Shown here: in pieces, positions 16,899 through 24,834 of the stretch | Numbering within the stretch: position 1 is the stretch's first letter | Layout of the letters: each line of letters begins with the position of its first letter | Assembly (NCBI GenBank): GCA_964537685.1 | Contig: CAZICM010000006.1 | Span: 124,001-188,000, forward strand | Origin: CAZICM01 sp964537685 | Lineage (GTDB): Bacteria > Myxococcota_A > Polyangia > Polyangiales > Polyangiaceae | Length of the DNA: 64,000 nt | Reading direction: 5' to 3' | The notes under the pieces: generated by a model | Told to the model about the DNA's origin: nothing | The model's input: only the letters and a program-made list of their open reading frames with translations | The model's database searches: none | Translations under genes and position numbers: made by a program

Positions 16899-16950
16899 GG
16901 CTGTTAAGCCGCGCTCGCCTTTGGGGCTGGGGTAACAAAGAGGTGCGCCG

Positions 16951-17895
16951 GTGTTTAAGCGAGTGGCCATCTTTTCGGGCAATGCAAACCCTGCGCTGAC
17001 GCAGGAAATCTGTCATGTGCTCGAGTTCCCGGTAGGCCGGGCGAGAGTCTCGCGGTTTTCGGATGGCGAAACGTTTTGCGAGATTCAAGAGAATGTGCGC
17101 GGTGTCGATGCCTACGTGGTGCAGCCGACGTGCTCACCCGTAAACGACAATGTGATGGAGCTCTTGATTATGGCGGATGCCCTGAAGCGGGCGTCTGCGG
17201 GCTCGATCACGGCGGTGATGCCCTATTACGGTTATGCGCGCCAAGACCGGAAGGTGGCACCGCGCACGCCGATCACATCCAAGCTCGTGGCCGATCTGAT
17301 GGTGGCGGCGGGTGTAAACCGGGTCGTCGCGATCGATCTGCATGCAGGGCAAATCCAAGGGTTTTTTAATATTCCCTTCGATCATTTGTTTGCGATGCCG
17401 GCCTTCTTGGAGAACCACCTGCGCGAGCAGTACACGAGGGACTCGGTGATTGTGTCGCCCGACGCGGGCGGTGTGGAACGCGCGAGAGCCTACGCAAAGA
17501 GGCTGAACGGAACGCTGGCGATCATCGACAAAAGGCGCGAGCGGGCAAATGTGAGCGAGGTGATGAACATCATCGGCGAAGTGCAAGGCCGCGATTGTTT
17601 GATCCTCGACGACATGATCGACACGGCGGGCACACTGGTCAACGCGGCGAGTGCGCTGATGAAGGCCGGTGCGAAGAGCGTGGCCGCGTGCGCGACGCAT
17701 CCGGTGCTCTCGGGGCCCGCCGTGAAGCGCATAAAAGAGTCGCCGCTTTCGGAAGTCGTCGTGACGAATTCAATTCCTCTCAGCGACGAAGCCAAAGCCT
17801 CGGGCAAATTCAAGGTTGTCAGCGTGGCGAGGCTCTTGGCCGAGGCGATTCGGCGAATTCACCACTCGGACTCGGTAAGCTCGCTCTTTATTTAA
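16951..17895 (+). CDS. prs: Ribose-phosphate pyrophosphokinase
   Basis: A 314-residue cytoplasmic enzyme that makes PRPP from ribose 5-phosphate and ATP for nucleotide, histidine and tryptophan synthesis. It starts with GTG at 16951, preceded by AAAGAGG at 16937-16943. The sequence shows the ATP-binding YYGYARQDRK region, the ribose-phosphate flexible loop, DLHAGQIQGFF, and the PRPP-binding loop DDMIDTAGTLVNA near residue 214. Length and motifs match the class I family. It heads the rightward housekeeping block, with rplY 102 bp downstream under its own likely promoter. Confidence 0.97.
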   Translation: MFKRVAIFSGNANPALTQEICHVLEFPVGRARVSRFSDGETFCEIQENVRGVDAYVVQPTCSPVNDNVMELLIMADALKRASAGSITAVMPYYGYARQDRKVAPRTPITSKLVADLMVAAGVNRVVAIDLHAGQIQGFFNIPFDHLFAMPAFLENHLREQYTRDSVIVSPDAGGVERARAYAKRLNGTLAIIDKRRERANVSEVMNIIGEVQGRDCLILDDMIDTAGTLVNAASALMKAGAKSVAACATHPVLSGPAVKRIKESPLSEVVVTNSIPLSDEAKASGKFKVVSVARLLAEAIRRIHHSDSVSSLFI

Positions 17896-17899
17896 GATA

Positions 17900-17928
17900 T
17901 TGATGTAGGGCCTGCTCTTTGGTATATG
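17900..17928 (+). promoter_or_regulatory. Promoter for rplY and downstream genes
   Basis: TTGATG (17900-17905) and TATATG (17923-17928) are separated by 17 bp. This predicts a leader of about 60 nt ahead of rplY. Confidence 0.45.
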
Positions 17929-17997
17929 GGCCGGCCCCGCGTGGACCCGGCTCGAGGCAAGTGTCGCGCGGCCCCGACGGAATCTCGGAGAGTTGTC

Positions 17998-18771
17998 ATG
18001 GAAATCATCAAGATGAGCGCTACCCAGCGCACGCAAAGCGGTAAGAACGAAGCGCATCGCCTGCGCAAAACGGGAAGCATTCCGGCTGTCGCTTATGGCA
18101 AAAACCTAAAAGCCAAATGCGTCGCCGTTTCGCCCAAGGATTTGATGACGGTGCTTTCGTCGGAGCATGGCCAGAACGCCGTCGTCGAGCTCGCCATTGA
18201 GGGGAGTGAAGGGAACGATAAGCTGACCGTGATGGTGCGCGATTATTCGTACCATCCGATTTCGCGCGAGCTTATGCATGCGGACTTCCTTCAGATTCAC
18301 CTAGATCAGCCGGTGGATGTGGACATTCCCTTCCGCATGACGGGCAAGGCGAAGGGTGTCGTGACGGGCGGTATTCTTCAGCAGGTGTTCCGCCGTATTC
18401 CGGTGCGCTGCCTGCCCGAAAAGATTCCGGCCTTTCTCGAGGCCGATGTGTCCGAGCTCGATTTGGGCGAGTCGCTGAAGGCGCGCGATCTCAAGCTGCC
18501 TGAAGGCGTAAAAGCCCGTTTGAGCGAAGACCAGACGGTTGCCGTCGTGGCCGTGCCCGAAAAGGGTGGCGAAGAAGTGGCTGCCGTGCCCGGTGCCGCC
18601 GCGCCCGGTGCCGCGCCTGCTGCTGCTGCCGCGCCCGCTGCCGCTGGCAAGGCTGCCGCGCCCGCTGCTGCTGGCAAGGCCGCCGCTGCGCCCGCTGCTG
18701 CTGGCAAGGCTGCCGCTCCCGCCGCTGCTGGCAAGGCCGCCGCTCCCGCCAAGCCTGCCGCCAAGAAGTAA
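17998..18771 (+). CDS. rplY: 50S ribosomal protein L25/Ctc with Ala-rich tail
   Basis: Binds 5S rRNA in the large subunit. The ATG at 17998 is preceded by GGAGAG; the frame upstream of it (from 17926) is unlikely to be coding. Residues 8-100 form the L25 domain (RLRKTGSIPAVAYGKN). The TL5/Ctc C-terminal beta domain follows (VDIPFRMTGKAKG). From about residue 205 the chain is a low-complexity Ala/Pro/Gly/Lys tail with repeats of AAPAAAGKA, ending in PAKPAAKK. Such tails are common on myxobacterial ribosomal proteins and may contact rRNA. A likely terminator follows the stop. Confidence 0.93.
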   Translation: MEIIKMSATQRTQSGKNEAHRLRKTGSIPAVAYGKNLKAKCVAVSPKDLMTVLSSEHGQNAVVELAIEGSEGNDKLTVMVRDYSYHPISRELMHADFLQIHLDQPVDVDIPFRMTGKAKGVVTGGILQQVFRRIPVRCLPEKIPAFLEADVSELDLGESLKARDLKLPEGVKARLSEDQTVAVVAVPEKGGEEVAAVPGAAAPGAAPAAAAAPAAAGKAAAPAAAGKAAAAPAAAGKAAAPAAAGKAAAPAKPAAKK

Positions 18772-18797
18772 AAGCGCGGCTGCACAACAGCGCTTTT
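18770..18797 (+). terminator. Hairpin terminator after rplY
   Basis: AAAAGCGC (18770-18777) pairs perfectly with GCGCTTTT (18790-18797) across a 12-nt loop. The run of T is inside the right arm and followed by CTTCTC. It begins in the rplY stop codon and may attenuate, not fully stop, transcription into pth. Confidence 0.5.
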
Positions 18798-18816
18798 CTT
18801 CTCGCTTCTTCACCTC

Positions 18817-19512
18817 ATGCTCTTCGTTGTTGGTTTAGGCAATCCGGGCCGAGACTATGCCTCGCACCGGCATAATGTCGGCTTTATGGCCGTCGATGCG
18901 CTTGCCGCACAGGTCAATGCCGAAGCGTTCCGCGATAAATTCTCGGGCTCTTATGCCCGCGCTGTCATCTCGGGCGAACAAGCCGTTCTGCTTAAACCGA
19001 TGACGTACATGAATGAGTCGGGCCGTTCGATTCAGCCCGCGATGGCATTCTTCAAAGCTCAGCCCAGCGAGCTTCTCGTGATTCACGACGAACTCGATCT
19101 GCCCTTTGGCGACATACGCCTCAAGTTTGGAGGCGGGCATGCGGGCCACAATGGCCTGCGCTCAACAATGGCGCATGTGGGCACGGGCGAGTTTGCAAGG
19201 CTGCGCATCGGAATCGGACGCCCGCCGCCGGGCTTTCGGGGTGAAGTAGCCGATTACGTGCTGTCGTCCTTCGACGCCATCGAACGGGCGACGCTTCCCG
19301 ATTGTTTGAAAGTTGCCGTGCAAAGTGTGATAGAGATCGCCGCCCGCGGTTTTGAGGCTGCGATGAAATCTCGCAATACACGGCCAAAACCCGCGAAAAA
19401 CAAGCCCAAGGCAGAAGCTTCCAAGGCAGAAGCCGAAGGCAAATCCGAAGAGAAAGCTTCCTCGCTCCGGAGCGAAACATCCGGGGCCAAAGGCCAAGAG
19501 GAGAATCAATGA
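18817..19512 (+). CDS. pth: Peptidyl-tRNA hydrolase
   Basis: Releases tRNA from peptidyl-tRNA that has dropped off the ribosome. The catalytic histidine lies in HRHNVGFMAVD near residue 20, the substrate Asn in TYMNESGRS, and the conserved Asp in IHDELDLPFGD. Residues 1-190 match the usual family length. The last 40 residues are a Lys/Ala/Glu-rich extension (KPAKNKPKAEASKAEAEGK). The end overlaps rpsF by 4 bp (ATGA). Confidence 0.95.
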   Translation: MLFVVGLGNPGRDYASHRHNVGFMAVDALAAQVNAEAFRDKFSGSYARAVISGEQAVLLKPMTYMNESGRSIQPAMAFFKAQPSELLVIHDELDLPFGDIRLKFGGGHAGHNGLRSTMAHVGTGEFARLRIGIGRPPPGFRGEVADYVLSSFDAIERATLPDCLKVAVQSVIEIAARGFEAAMKSRNTRPKPAKNKPKAEASKAEAEGKSEEKASSLRSETSGAKGQEENQ

Positions 19513-20057
19513 GTCGAGCAGTAACGGCGCCCGGCCGCGCCAGAGAATACGAAACCATTTACATTCTTCGTCCAGATGTAGACGCGGATAGCGCCGATCG
19601 TATCGGTGCCCGCATGGCCGAAGTGATCGGCCGTGAAAACGGCAGGCTCACCAAGGTCGAGTCGTGGGGCCGCCGCCGCCTCGCCTACAACGTCAAGAAG
19701 CATCGCCGCGGCGTTTACATGCTTCTGAAGTATTTGGGCTCTGGCAAAACCGTTGCCGAAATCGAGCGCAATCTGCGCTTGGCGGAAGGCGTGCTCAAGT
19801 ACCAAACCGTCCTTGTCCGAAGCGATGTGCCCGCTGAAACGGTGACTGTTGCCGACGACGACGTGAAGTTTGAGCGGCTCGAGCTTACGCCTCTCGAAGA
19901 GGAGCGCGACGATTCACGCGAGCGCCAATTGGGCTTGATCGAGCCTGAAAAGCGGGCTGAGCGCGCGAGTGCCGAGGCCGTGTCCGATTTGGGCGACGAC
20001 GATTTCGGCGATGGACTGGGTGATGATGATGCGGATGATGAGGAGGTAGATCGATGA
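19509..20057 (+). CDS. rpsF: 30S ribosomal protein S6
   Basis: Binds S18 and 16S rRNA in the platform of the small subunit. The S6 domain covers about residues 10-105 (YETIYILRPDVDADSADRI, WGRRRLAYNVKKHRRGVYML). At 182 residues it is longer than usual. The extra C-terminal 70 residues are acidic and end in an Asp/Glu-rich run (GDDDFGDGLGDDDADDEEV). It starts in the stop of pth and overlaps rpsR by 4 bp, so S6 and S18 are translationally coupled. Confidence 0.95.
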   Translation: MSRAVTAPGRAREYETIYILRPDVDADSADRIGARMAEVIGRENGRLTKVESWGRRRLAYNVKKHRRGVYMLLKYLGSGKTVAEIERNLRLAEGVLKYQTVLVRSDVPAETVTVADDDVKFERLELTPLEEERDDSRERQLGLIEPEKRAERASAEAVSDLGDDDFGDGLGDDDADDEEVDR

Positions 20058-20374
20058 GCGGGCGTAATTCCGACATGGGCCGGAACAGCTCGGCCGACAT
20101 CGACGATAGGGAGTTTGGCCGCACGCCGGATCTAAACGCCGACGCGCCTGGCCGCAGGCGCCAAAGCCGCAAGCGCGTGTGCCGCTTCTGTCTCGATAAA
20201 GCGCTGGTCATTGATTACAAAGACCCGCAAATGCTCAAGTACTTCATCTCCGAGCGCGGCAAGGTCGTACCGCGCCGTATCAGCGGAAACTGCGCGTTTC
20301 ATCAGCGCAAAGTCATGCTGAGCATCAAGCGCGCGCGCAATATCGCGCTGTTGCCCTTTACGGTCACGTCGTAG
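20054..20374 (+). CDS. rpsR: 30S ribosomal protein S18 (Cys-containing form)
   Basis: The partner of S6. The core is VCRFCLDKALVIDYKDPQML and ERGKVVPRRISGNCAFHQRK, with conserved basic residues to the end. Two Cys in CRFC plus Cys and His in NCAFH indicate the zinc-binding form of S18. There is an N-terminal extension of about 35 residues, part acidic and part basic (GRRRQSRKR). A strong AGGAGGAG site for rplI lies just after its stop. Confidence 0.96.
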   Translation: MSGRNSDMGRNSSADIDDREFGRTPDLNADAPGRRRQSRKRVCRFCLDKALVIDYKDPQMLKYFISERGKVVPRRISGNCAFHQRKVMLSIKRARNIALLPFTVTS

Positions 20375-20383
20375 GAGGAGCCG

Positions 20384-20839
20384 ATGGCAGCTTATGTTCA
20401 TGTAGTGCTAACGGAGGATCTGCCCAACGTTGGCAAGAGCGGAGAGCTCGTGAAGGTTCGTCCGGGCTATGCCCGGAATTTTTTGGTTCCCCGCGGCCTG
20501 GCCATTTCGGCCACGCAAGAGAATGTCGCGCGGATCGAGCATGAAAAGAAGGTTGCGGAAGCGCGTTCGGCGAAGCTTTTGCGCGAGGCGCAAGAGCTCT
20601 CGCAGAAGCTGTCGACCGTGAAGCTGACGATTTCGCGCCCTGTGGGCGAAAACGACCGGCTCTACGGTTCGGTGACGACGCGCGACATCGAAGAAGCGCT
20701 GAAGAGCCAAGGTTTCTCGGTGGATCGCCGCCGTATCGATACCGAGCCTCTAAAGGCGCTGGGCACTTTCCATGTGCCGGTTCGCTTGGCCACATCGGTC
20801 ACGGCGAATATCGAAGTGACCGTCACCGCTAAGAGCTGA
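20384..20839 (+). CDS. rplI: 50S ribosomal protein L9
   Basis: A 151-residue protein that binds 23S rRNA near the L1 stalk. The N-terminal domain shows VVLTEDLPNVGKSGELV and RPGYARNFLVPRGLA. A long connecting helix and a C-terminal domain (GSVTTRDIEEALKSQGF) follow. The ATG at 20384 has a near-perfect AGGAGGAG site. The last 11 bp overlap the convergent PfkB gene. Confidence 0.96.
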   Translation: MAAYVHVVLTEDLPNVGKSGELVKVRPGYARNFLVPRGLAISATQENVARIEHEKKVAEARSAKLLREAQELSQKLSTVKLTISRPVGENDRLYGSVTTRDIEEALKSQGFSVDRRRIDTEPLKALGTFHVPVRLATSVTANIEVTVTAKS

Positions 20840-21791
20840 TGGCCTTCTTCCGCGCTGCCACATAAGCGCGGGCCACATCAATTCCCCTCTCCACAGCACC
20901 CCTCACAAAATCTGCATCCCTCGAGATAGCCGTCAGCGCGGCCTGTCCCTCGGAGCCTTCGCGCCCGATGTGCGGATGCCCGAGCACGAAGTCCAGCACA
21001 CCCGCGCAGAACGCATCGCCTGCCCCGCTTGCCGAGAGCGCGTCCGCTCCGGCGACCGCTTCAACGGCGCACGAAAGAACGCCGAAATGCCCGTGCACCG
21101 AAACCGGCGAAGAGCCCTGCGTCACAATCAGCACCGCATCTGTCCACATACGCGAACGCAAGGCTTCCGCCGTCGTCCGGATCGCATCCAAATCGCCCTG
21201 GCTGGCCTTCACCCAATACGAGCGCGCAAGCAGCGCAATCGCATGCATATCCGGCCTATTCCAAAAACGCGGCCGGGCATTGATATCGAGCAGCGCAAAC
21301 GAGCCCCGCGCCTCGGCGATGCGAAAAGCCTTACGGAACGCGCGAAGATGCGAAGAGATCGGCAGCAGCCCGCTTAAATGCAAGGCCCGCGCATGAAGCT
21401 GCTCCGGCAACATCCTCGCGAGCAGCCGCCCTTCGTCCTGAGGCGTTCGGTAACTCAAGTACTGCGCACCGCCTTCCTTCCCCAGCGCGCCCGCAAACAA
21501 AAGCCCCGTGCGCAGGGTTGGAGAGGCCCGCATCAGCACCGTGCCGACGCCTTCTTGTCCGATGCGCTCCACAAGTCCGCGCCCCAGCGGATCGTCGCCC
21601 ACCGCAGCGCACAGAGCCGCCTGCCGCCCCAGTTGTCGAAGCGCCATCGCCGTATTGACCGCCCCTCCTCCCGGACGCGATTCAAACCGCAGCGCCGCAT
21701 CCAAACGGCCGCCACCGCCCGGATACAAATCCAAAAGAGCCTCGCCCACGCACAACACATCGCATTCAGTTTCCGACGAGCTATTCACCAT
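20829..21791 (-). CDS. PfkB-family carbohydrate kinase
   Basis: A 320-residue cytoplasmic sugar kinase. The N-terminus has the substrate-binding motif CVGEALLDLYPGGG, and the first PfkB signature is RPGGGAVNTAMALRQLGRQ. The second signature, ASGAGDAFCAGVLDFVL, holds the catalytic Asp in GAGD. It most resembles fructokinases, but the exact sugar cannot be read from motifs. It is a single gene, convergent with rplI and divergent from dnaB with 184 bp between. Confidence 0.85.
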   Translation of the reverse strand: MVNSSSETECDVLCVGEALLDLYPGGGGRLDAALRFESRPGGGAVNTAMALRQLGRQAALCAAVGDDPLGRGLVERIGQEGVGTVLMRASPTLRTGLLFAGALGKEGGAQYLSYRTPQDEGRLLARMLPEQLHARALHLSGLLPISSHLRAFRKAFRIAEARGSFALLDINARPRFWNRPDMHAIALLARSYWVKASQGDLDAIRTTAEALRSRMWTDAVLIVTQGSSPVSVHGHFGVLSCAVEAVAGADALSASGAGDAFCAGVLDFVLGHPHIGREGSEGQAALTAISRDADFVRGAVERGIDVARAYVAARKKAISS

Positions 21792-21875
21792 TCATTCACC
21801 GTTAGGGAGGCCGGCCCACACAACACCGTCGCTTTCTTAACAAAGACTTGCTATAGAGAGCGCCTGTTTTAAAGG

Positions 21876-21925
21876 CGCCCCGAGAGCTGCCGAGGCTTTT
21901 CCAAAGCTTCCGCGTTCCCGGGGCG
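21876..21925 (+). other. Nested stem-loop in the dnaB leader
   Basis: An outer stem CGCCCCG (21876-21882) with CGGGGCG (21919-21925) encloses an inner stem AGGCTTT (21893-21899) with AAAGCTT (21903-21909; one G-T pair). The structure ends 50 bp before the dnaB ATG and could be a cis-regulatory RNA or operator. No known riboswitch class is recognised. Confidence 0.4.
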
Positions 21926-21953
21926 TTGTGCATTCAGAAGCCTGGGGAAAACC

Positions 21954-21962
21954 CGTGGATAA
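21954..21962 (-). promoter_or_regulatory. DnaA-box-like site before dnaB
   Basis: The minus strand reads TTATCCACG, which matches 8 of 9 positions of the DnaA box TTATCCACA. It lies 13 bp upstream of the dnaB ATG. A single box could autoregulate helicase expression with replication; no cluster is seen here. Confidence 0.35.
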
Positions 21963-21975
21963 CGAGTGAAGATTG

Positions 21976-23481
21976 ATGCAGACCCTACCTAGCCGTCGCG
22001 GAGCCCGCTTCCCGCAAAAAGTAGAACCTGCGGCCATCGCGGGCCGCGTACCTCCGCACGATCTCGATGCCGAGGCCGCCGTGCTATCGGCCATTTTATT
22101 GAGCCGCGATGCCTTGGATCGGGTGCTGGAAATCCTTAAGCCCGAGCATTTTTATAGCGAAGCGAATGGCCGGATCTATTTAGCCGCGCAAGAGCTGGCC
22201 TCGCGGGGCACACCCATCGATATTGTTTCGGTCAACGCATGGCTGCGCGATCGGGAATGGCTTCAATTGATCGGAGGTCCGAGCTATCTCGCGCAATTGG
22301 CCGATGCCACGCCCGCCGTTGGCCATGTCGGCGCGCACGCCAATGTGGTGTACGAAAAATGGCGGGTTCGCCAATTGATCGCGACCTGTCAGCGCGTCGC
22401 GGCCGAAGGCTATGGCGACGTTGGTATTGTACAAGAATTCATTGATGGTGCCGAGCAATCCATTTACGAACTCGCCCGCACAGCCCAAACCACGGCGGTT
22501 CAGCCGCTCGCGACGGTCCTCAAGGCCGCATTCGAACAAATTACCGCTGCCGCCGAACGAGGTGATCGCATCACGGGCATATCGACCGGCTACGAAAAAC
22601 TCGATGGCAAAACGGCGGGCCTGCACGACGGCGATTTAACCATTGTCGCGGCGAGGCCCGGCATGGGAAAGACATCGTTTGTATTGAATGTCGCGGTCAA
22701 CGTGGCCTCTCCCCGCACCGTTTCAATGCCCGGCCCCGGCGAACACGGACATGGAATCGAACGCCATGAACCGGGCTTTGGCGTATGCGTATTTTCGCTT
22801 GAAATGCCGCGCGAACAGCTTGCAACCCGCATGGTCTGCTCCGAGGGCCGCGTCGATTTGGGCAAATTGCGCCAAGGCTTTTTACAGCCCGAGGATTGGC
22901 GCCATTTAACCGAAGCGGCCTCGTATTTATCGACCCTGCCCATTTGGATCGATGACACGCCCGCGCTGAATATTCTCGAATTGCGCGCCAAAGTCCGGCG
23001 CATTCAGGCCGAATACAATCGGCCTGCCACCCCCACATCGTCGGAACGCCGCGTAGGAATGGTCGTCGTCGATTACCTTCAATTGATGAAAGGCCGCGAC
23101 GGCGTAAACAGCCGCGAACAAGAAATCAGCGAGATATCCCGCGGTTTAAAGCAATTGGCCAAAGAGCTTCGCGTTCCGGTCATTGCCCTGTCGCAGTTGA
23201 ACCGCGCCGTCGAAACCCGCACCACCAAAGACAAACGCCCTCAATTGAGCGATTTGCGCGAATCAGGTGCTATCGAACAAGATGCCGATACGATTATATT
23301 TATTTATCGCGACGAATACTACAATCCCGAAAACACCAATGCCAAAGGCATTGCAGAATTAATTATTGCCAAACAAAGAAACGGCCCGACGGGAAAAGTC
23401 TTGGTGCGCTTTGCCTCATCGTGCACACGATTCGATAATTTAGCCGCGGGCGAATATCCCGAAACGGACGACGACGAATAA
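21976..23481 (+). CDS. dnaB: Replicative DNA helicase DnaB
   Basis: The hexameric 5'-3' helicase of the replication fork, about 501 residues from the ATG at 21976. The N-terminal domain (PPHDLDAEAAVLSAILLSRD) precedes a RecA-like motor with Walker A ARPGMGKTSF near residue 227, FSLEMPREQLATRM, Walker B VVVDYLQLM and LSDLRESGAIEQDADTIIF. Between Walker A and FSLEM it carries an insertion of roughly 25 residues (PRTVSMPGPGEHGHG and neighbours) not present in E. coli-type DnaB. Similar insertions appear in myxobacterial homologues. It is not an intein, because no splice-junction motifs are present. Confidence 0.96.
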   Translation: MQTLPSRRGARFPQKVEPAAIAGRVPPHDLDAEAAVLSAILLSRDALDRVLEILKPEHFYSEANGRIYLAAQELASRGTPIDIVSVNAWLRDREWLQLIGGPSYLAQLADATPAVGHVGAHANVVYEKWRVRQLIATCQRVAAEGYGDVGIVQEFIDGAEQSIYELARTAQTTAVQPLATVLKAAFEQITAAAERGDRITGISTGYEKLDGKTAGLHDGDLTIVAARPGMGKTSFVLNVAVNVASPRTVSMPGPGEHGHGIERHEPGFGVCVFSLEMPREQLATRMVCSEGRVDLGKLRQGFLQPEDWRHLTEAASYLSTLPIWIDDTPALNILELRAKVRRIQAEYNRPATPTSSERRVGMVVVDYLQLMKGRDGVNSREQEISEISRGLKQLAKELRVPVIALSQLNRAVETRTTKDKRPQLSDLRESGAIEQDADTIIFIYRDEYYNPENTNAKGIAELIIAKQRNGPTGKVLVRFASSCTRFDNLAAGEYPETDDDE

Positions 23482-23532
23482 GGTTTAGGTATTTCGTTCC
23501 AAAGCTTGGCGGGGCGGCGGTGTATCAATCCC

Positions 23533-24834
23533 ATGGAAAGCCGAAAGCGAGAGCGCGGAATCTTGGCCTTTGCGGGCATGGCGGCGCTGTTTTTGGGCGC
23601 CTGCGCGGCGCCTATTCAGAATGGCGGCGTATATGTAATGGCCGGCGCGGGCGATCGCTTTGAACTCTTATGCAAGTTTCGCAAAGGCGGCGGCGGCGAA
23701 GAGAGCGCGGATATGTGCATGCCTGCCGGGGAGCAGCAGGCCAGGCCCGCGCGGGTTTACAATATCGTTTCGGATAGCCATCGATTAAAAGGTTCTCAAG
23801 CCAAAGGCGGCCCCGGGGATTTTGTATTAGAAAATGATGAGGTTGTCTTTGTTATCGGTCGAATTGAAATAAAAGAAGGGCAGCCTGCATCCGGCGGATA
23901 TTTAATCGACGCGGCCGATGCGCGAACGCGGCACGATGAGCTTGGCGCATTTATTCCGTGGCATGGCGCAGCGGCACCCAACGCTCAAATGGCTCATATC
24001 GTTTCGGGCACAGACGAACAAGGCCGCGCCTATATCGATGTATTGGGCCGGGATCAAAAAGAGCCTCAATTAATCGTACACACCCGTTATTCACTGGGGC
24101 CGGGCGACCGCGCCATCGTGCTCACCACCGAAATTCAAAACCAGAGTGAAAAAGCCATTGGCCCTATCGATTTAAGCGATCGCATTCAATGGGGAAGCAC
24201 CGGCGCAATCATTCCCGGACAAGCCCCGGACGCCGATTTAGGCGATCAGCGCAGCATGTATATAGGCGGTTTGGGCAAGGATATTTCTTATTTAATCGCG
24301 CCCGTCAGCGATTCCGACATTCTTTCGTCCACCACCGATGGGCAGAGCGAATTGATTTTTGAACGCAATGCAATGGTTCCGCCGGGGGCCGCCGTCCGCT
24401 ATGAACGCGTCGTTTCCCTTGCGCCGCGCGGCGATCCTGTGGCGGTCGCCAACGAATTCTTTTATTTGCAGGGCGGCGCGCCGGGCGGTCTCATGGTTCA
24501 ATTGCTGGACGAAAATAAAAACCCATTGGCCGTATCCGCCGATAGCCGCATCGTATTGCAGCGCATTTCTTCTGTAATGAAAGACGAAAAAGACACGGCT
24601 TCTTCGTGGGTAGACACCTGGTGGATGAACAGCTCGCGGGAAAACCCGAACGATTCAGCCAGATATATCCTGGGCGGCGAATTGCCACCCGGCCGTTATA
24701 TGATTCAATACGATGAAAATGGAACCCGCAGGGGAGAAAAGACGGCTGCCGAAATTAAGTCTGGAGAGCTTTCGCGCGTGGCTTTGGTGATTCCAGCAAA
24801 GCAAAAGGCTGTTAGCATGGCCCAATCGCCATGA
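23533..24834 (+). CDS. Exported lipoprotein, unknown
   Basis: About 433 residues from the ATG at 23533, with signal peptide and lipobox LFLGAC. No ribosome-binding site precedes the ATG. The body is beta-rich, with repeated short strands (GDRAIVLTTEIQNQSEKAIG, VRYERVVSLAPRGDPVAV) that suggest beta-sandwich domains. The C-terminal part contains LPPGRYMIQYDENG, a transthyretin/carboxypeptidase-regulatory-like strand pair. No catalytic motif is recognised. Its stop overlaps the start of the hydrolase gene by 4 bp, so the two form an operon and may act together on the cell surface. Confidence 0.75.
   Translation: MESRKRERGILAFAGMAALFLGACAAPIQNGGVYVMAGAGDRFELLCKFRKGGGGEESADMCMPAGEQQARPARVYNIVSDSHRLKGSQAKGGPGDFVLENDEVVFVIGRIEIKEGQPASGGYLIDAADARTRHDELGAFIPWHGAAAPNAQMAHIVSGTDEQGRAYIDVLGRDQKEPQLIVHTRYSLGPGDRAIVLTTEIQNQSEKAIGPIDLSDRIQWGSTGAIIPGQAPDADLGDQRSMYIGGLGKDISYLIAPVSDSDILSSTTDGQSELIFERNAMVPPGAAVRYERVVSLAPRGDPVAVANEFFYLQGGAPGGLMVQLLDENKNPLAVSADSRIVLQRISSVMKDEKDTASSWVDTWWMNSSRENPNDSARYILGGELPPGRYMIQYDENGTRRGEKTAAEIKSGELSRVALVIPAKQKAVSMAQSP

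Noticed and set aside
22675..22790. Possible intein in dnaB at the insertion after Walker A
   Set aside because: The insertion is about 25 residues, much too short for an intein, and has no Cys/Ser start or His-Asn end.
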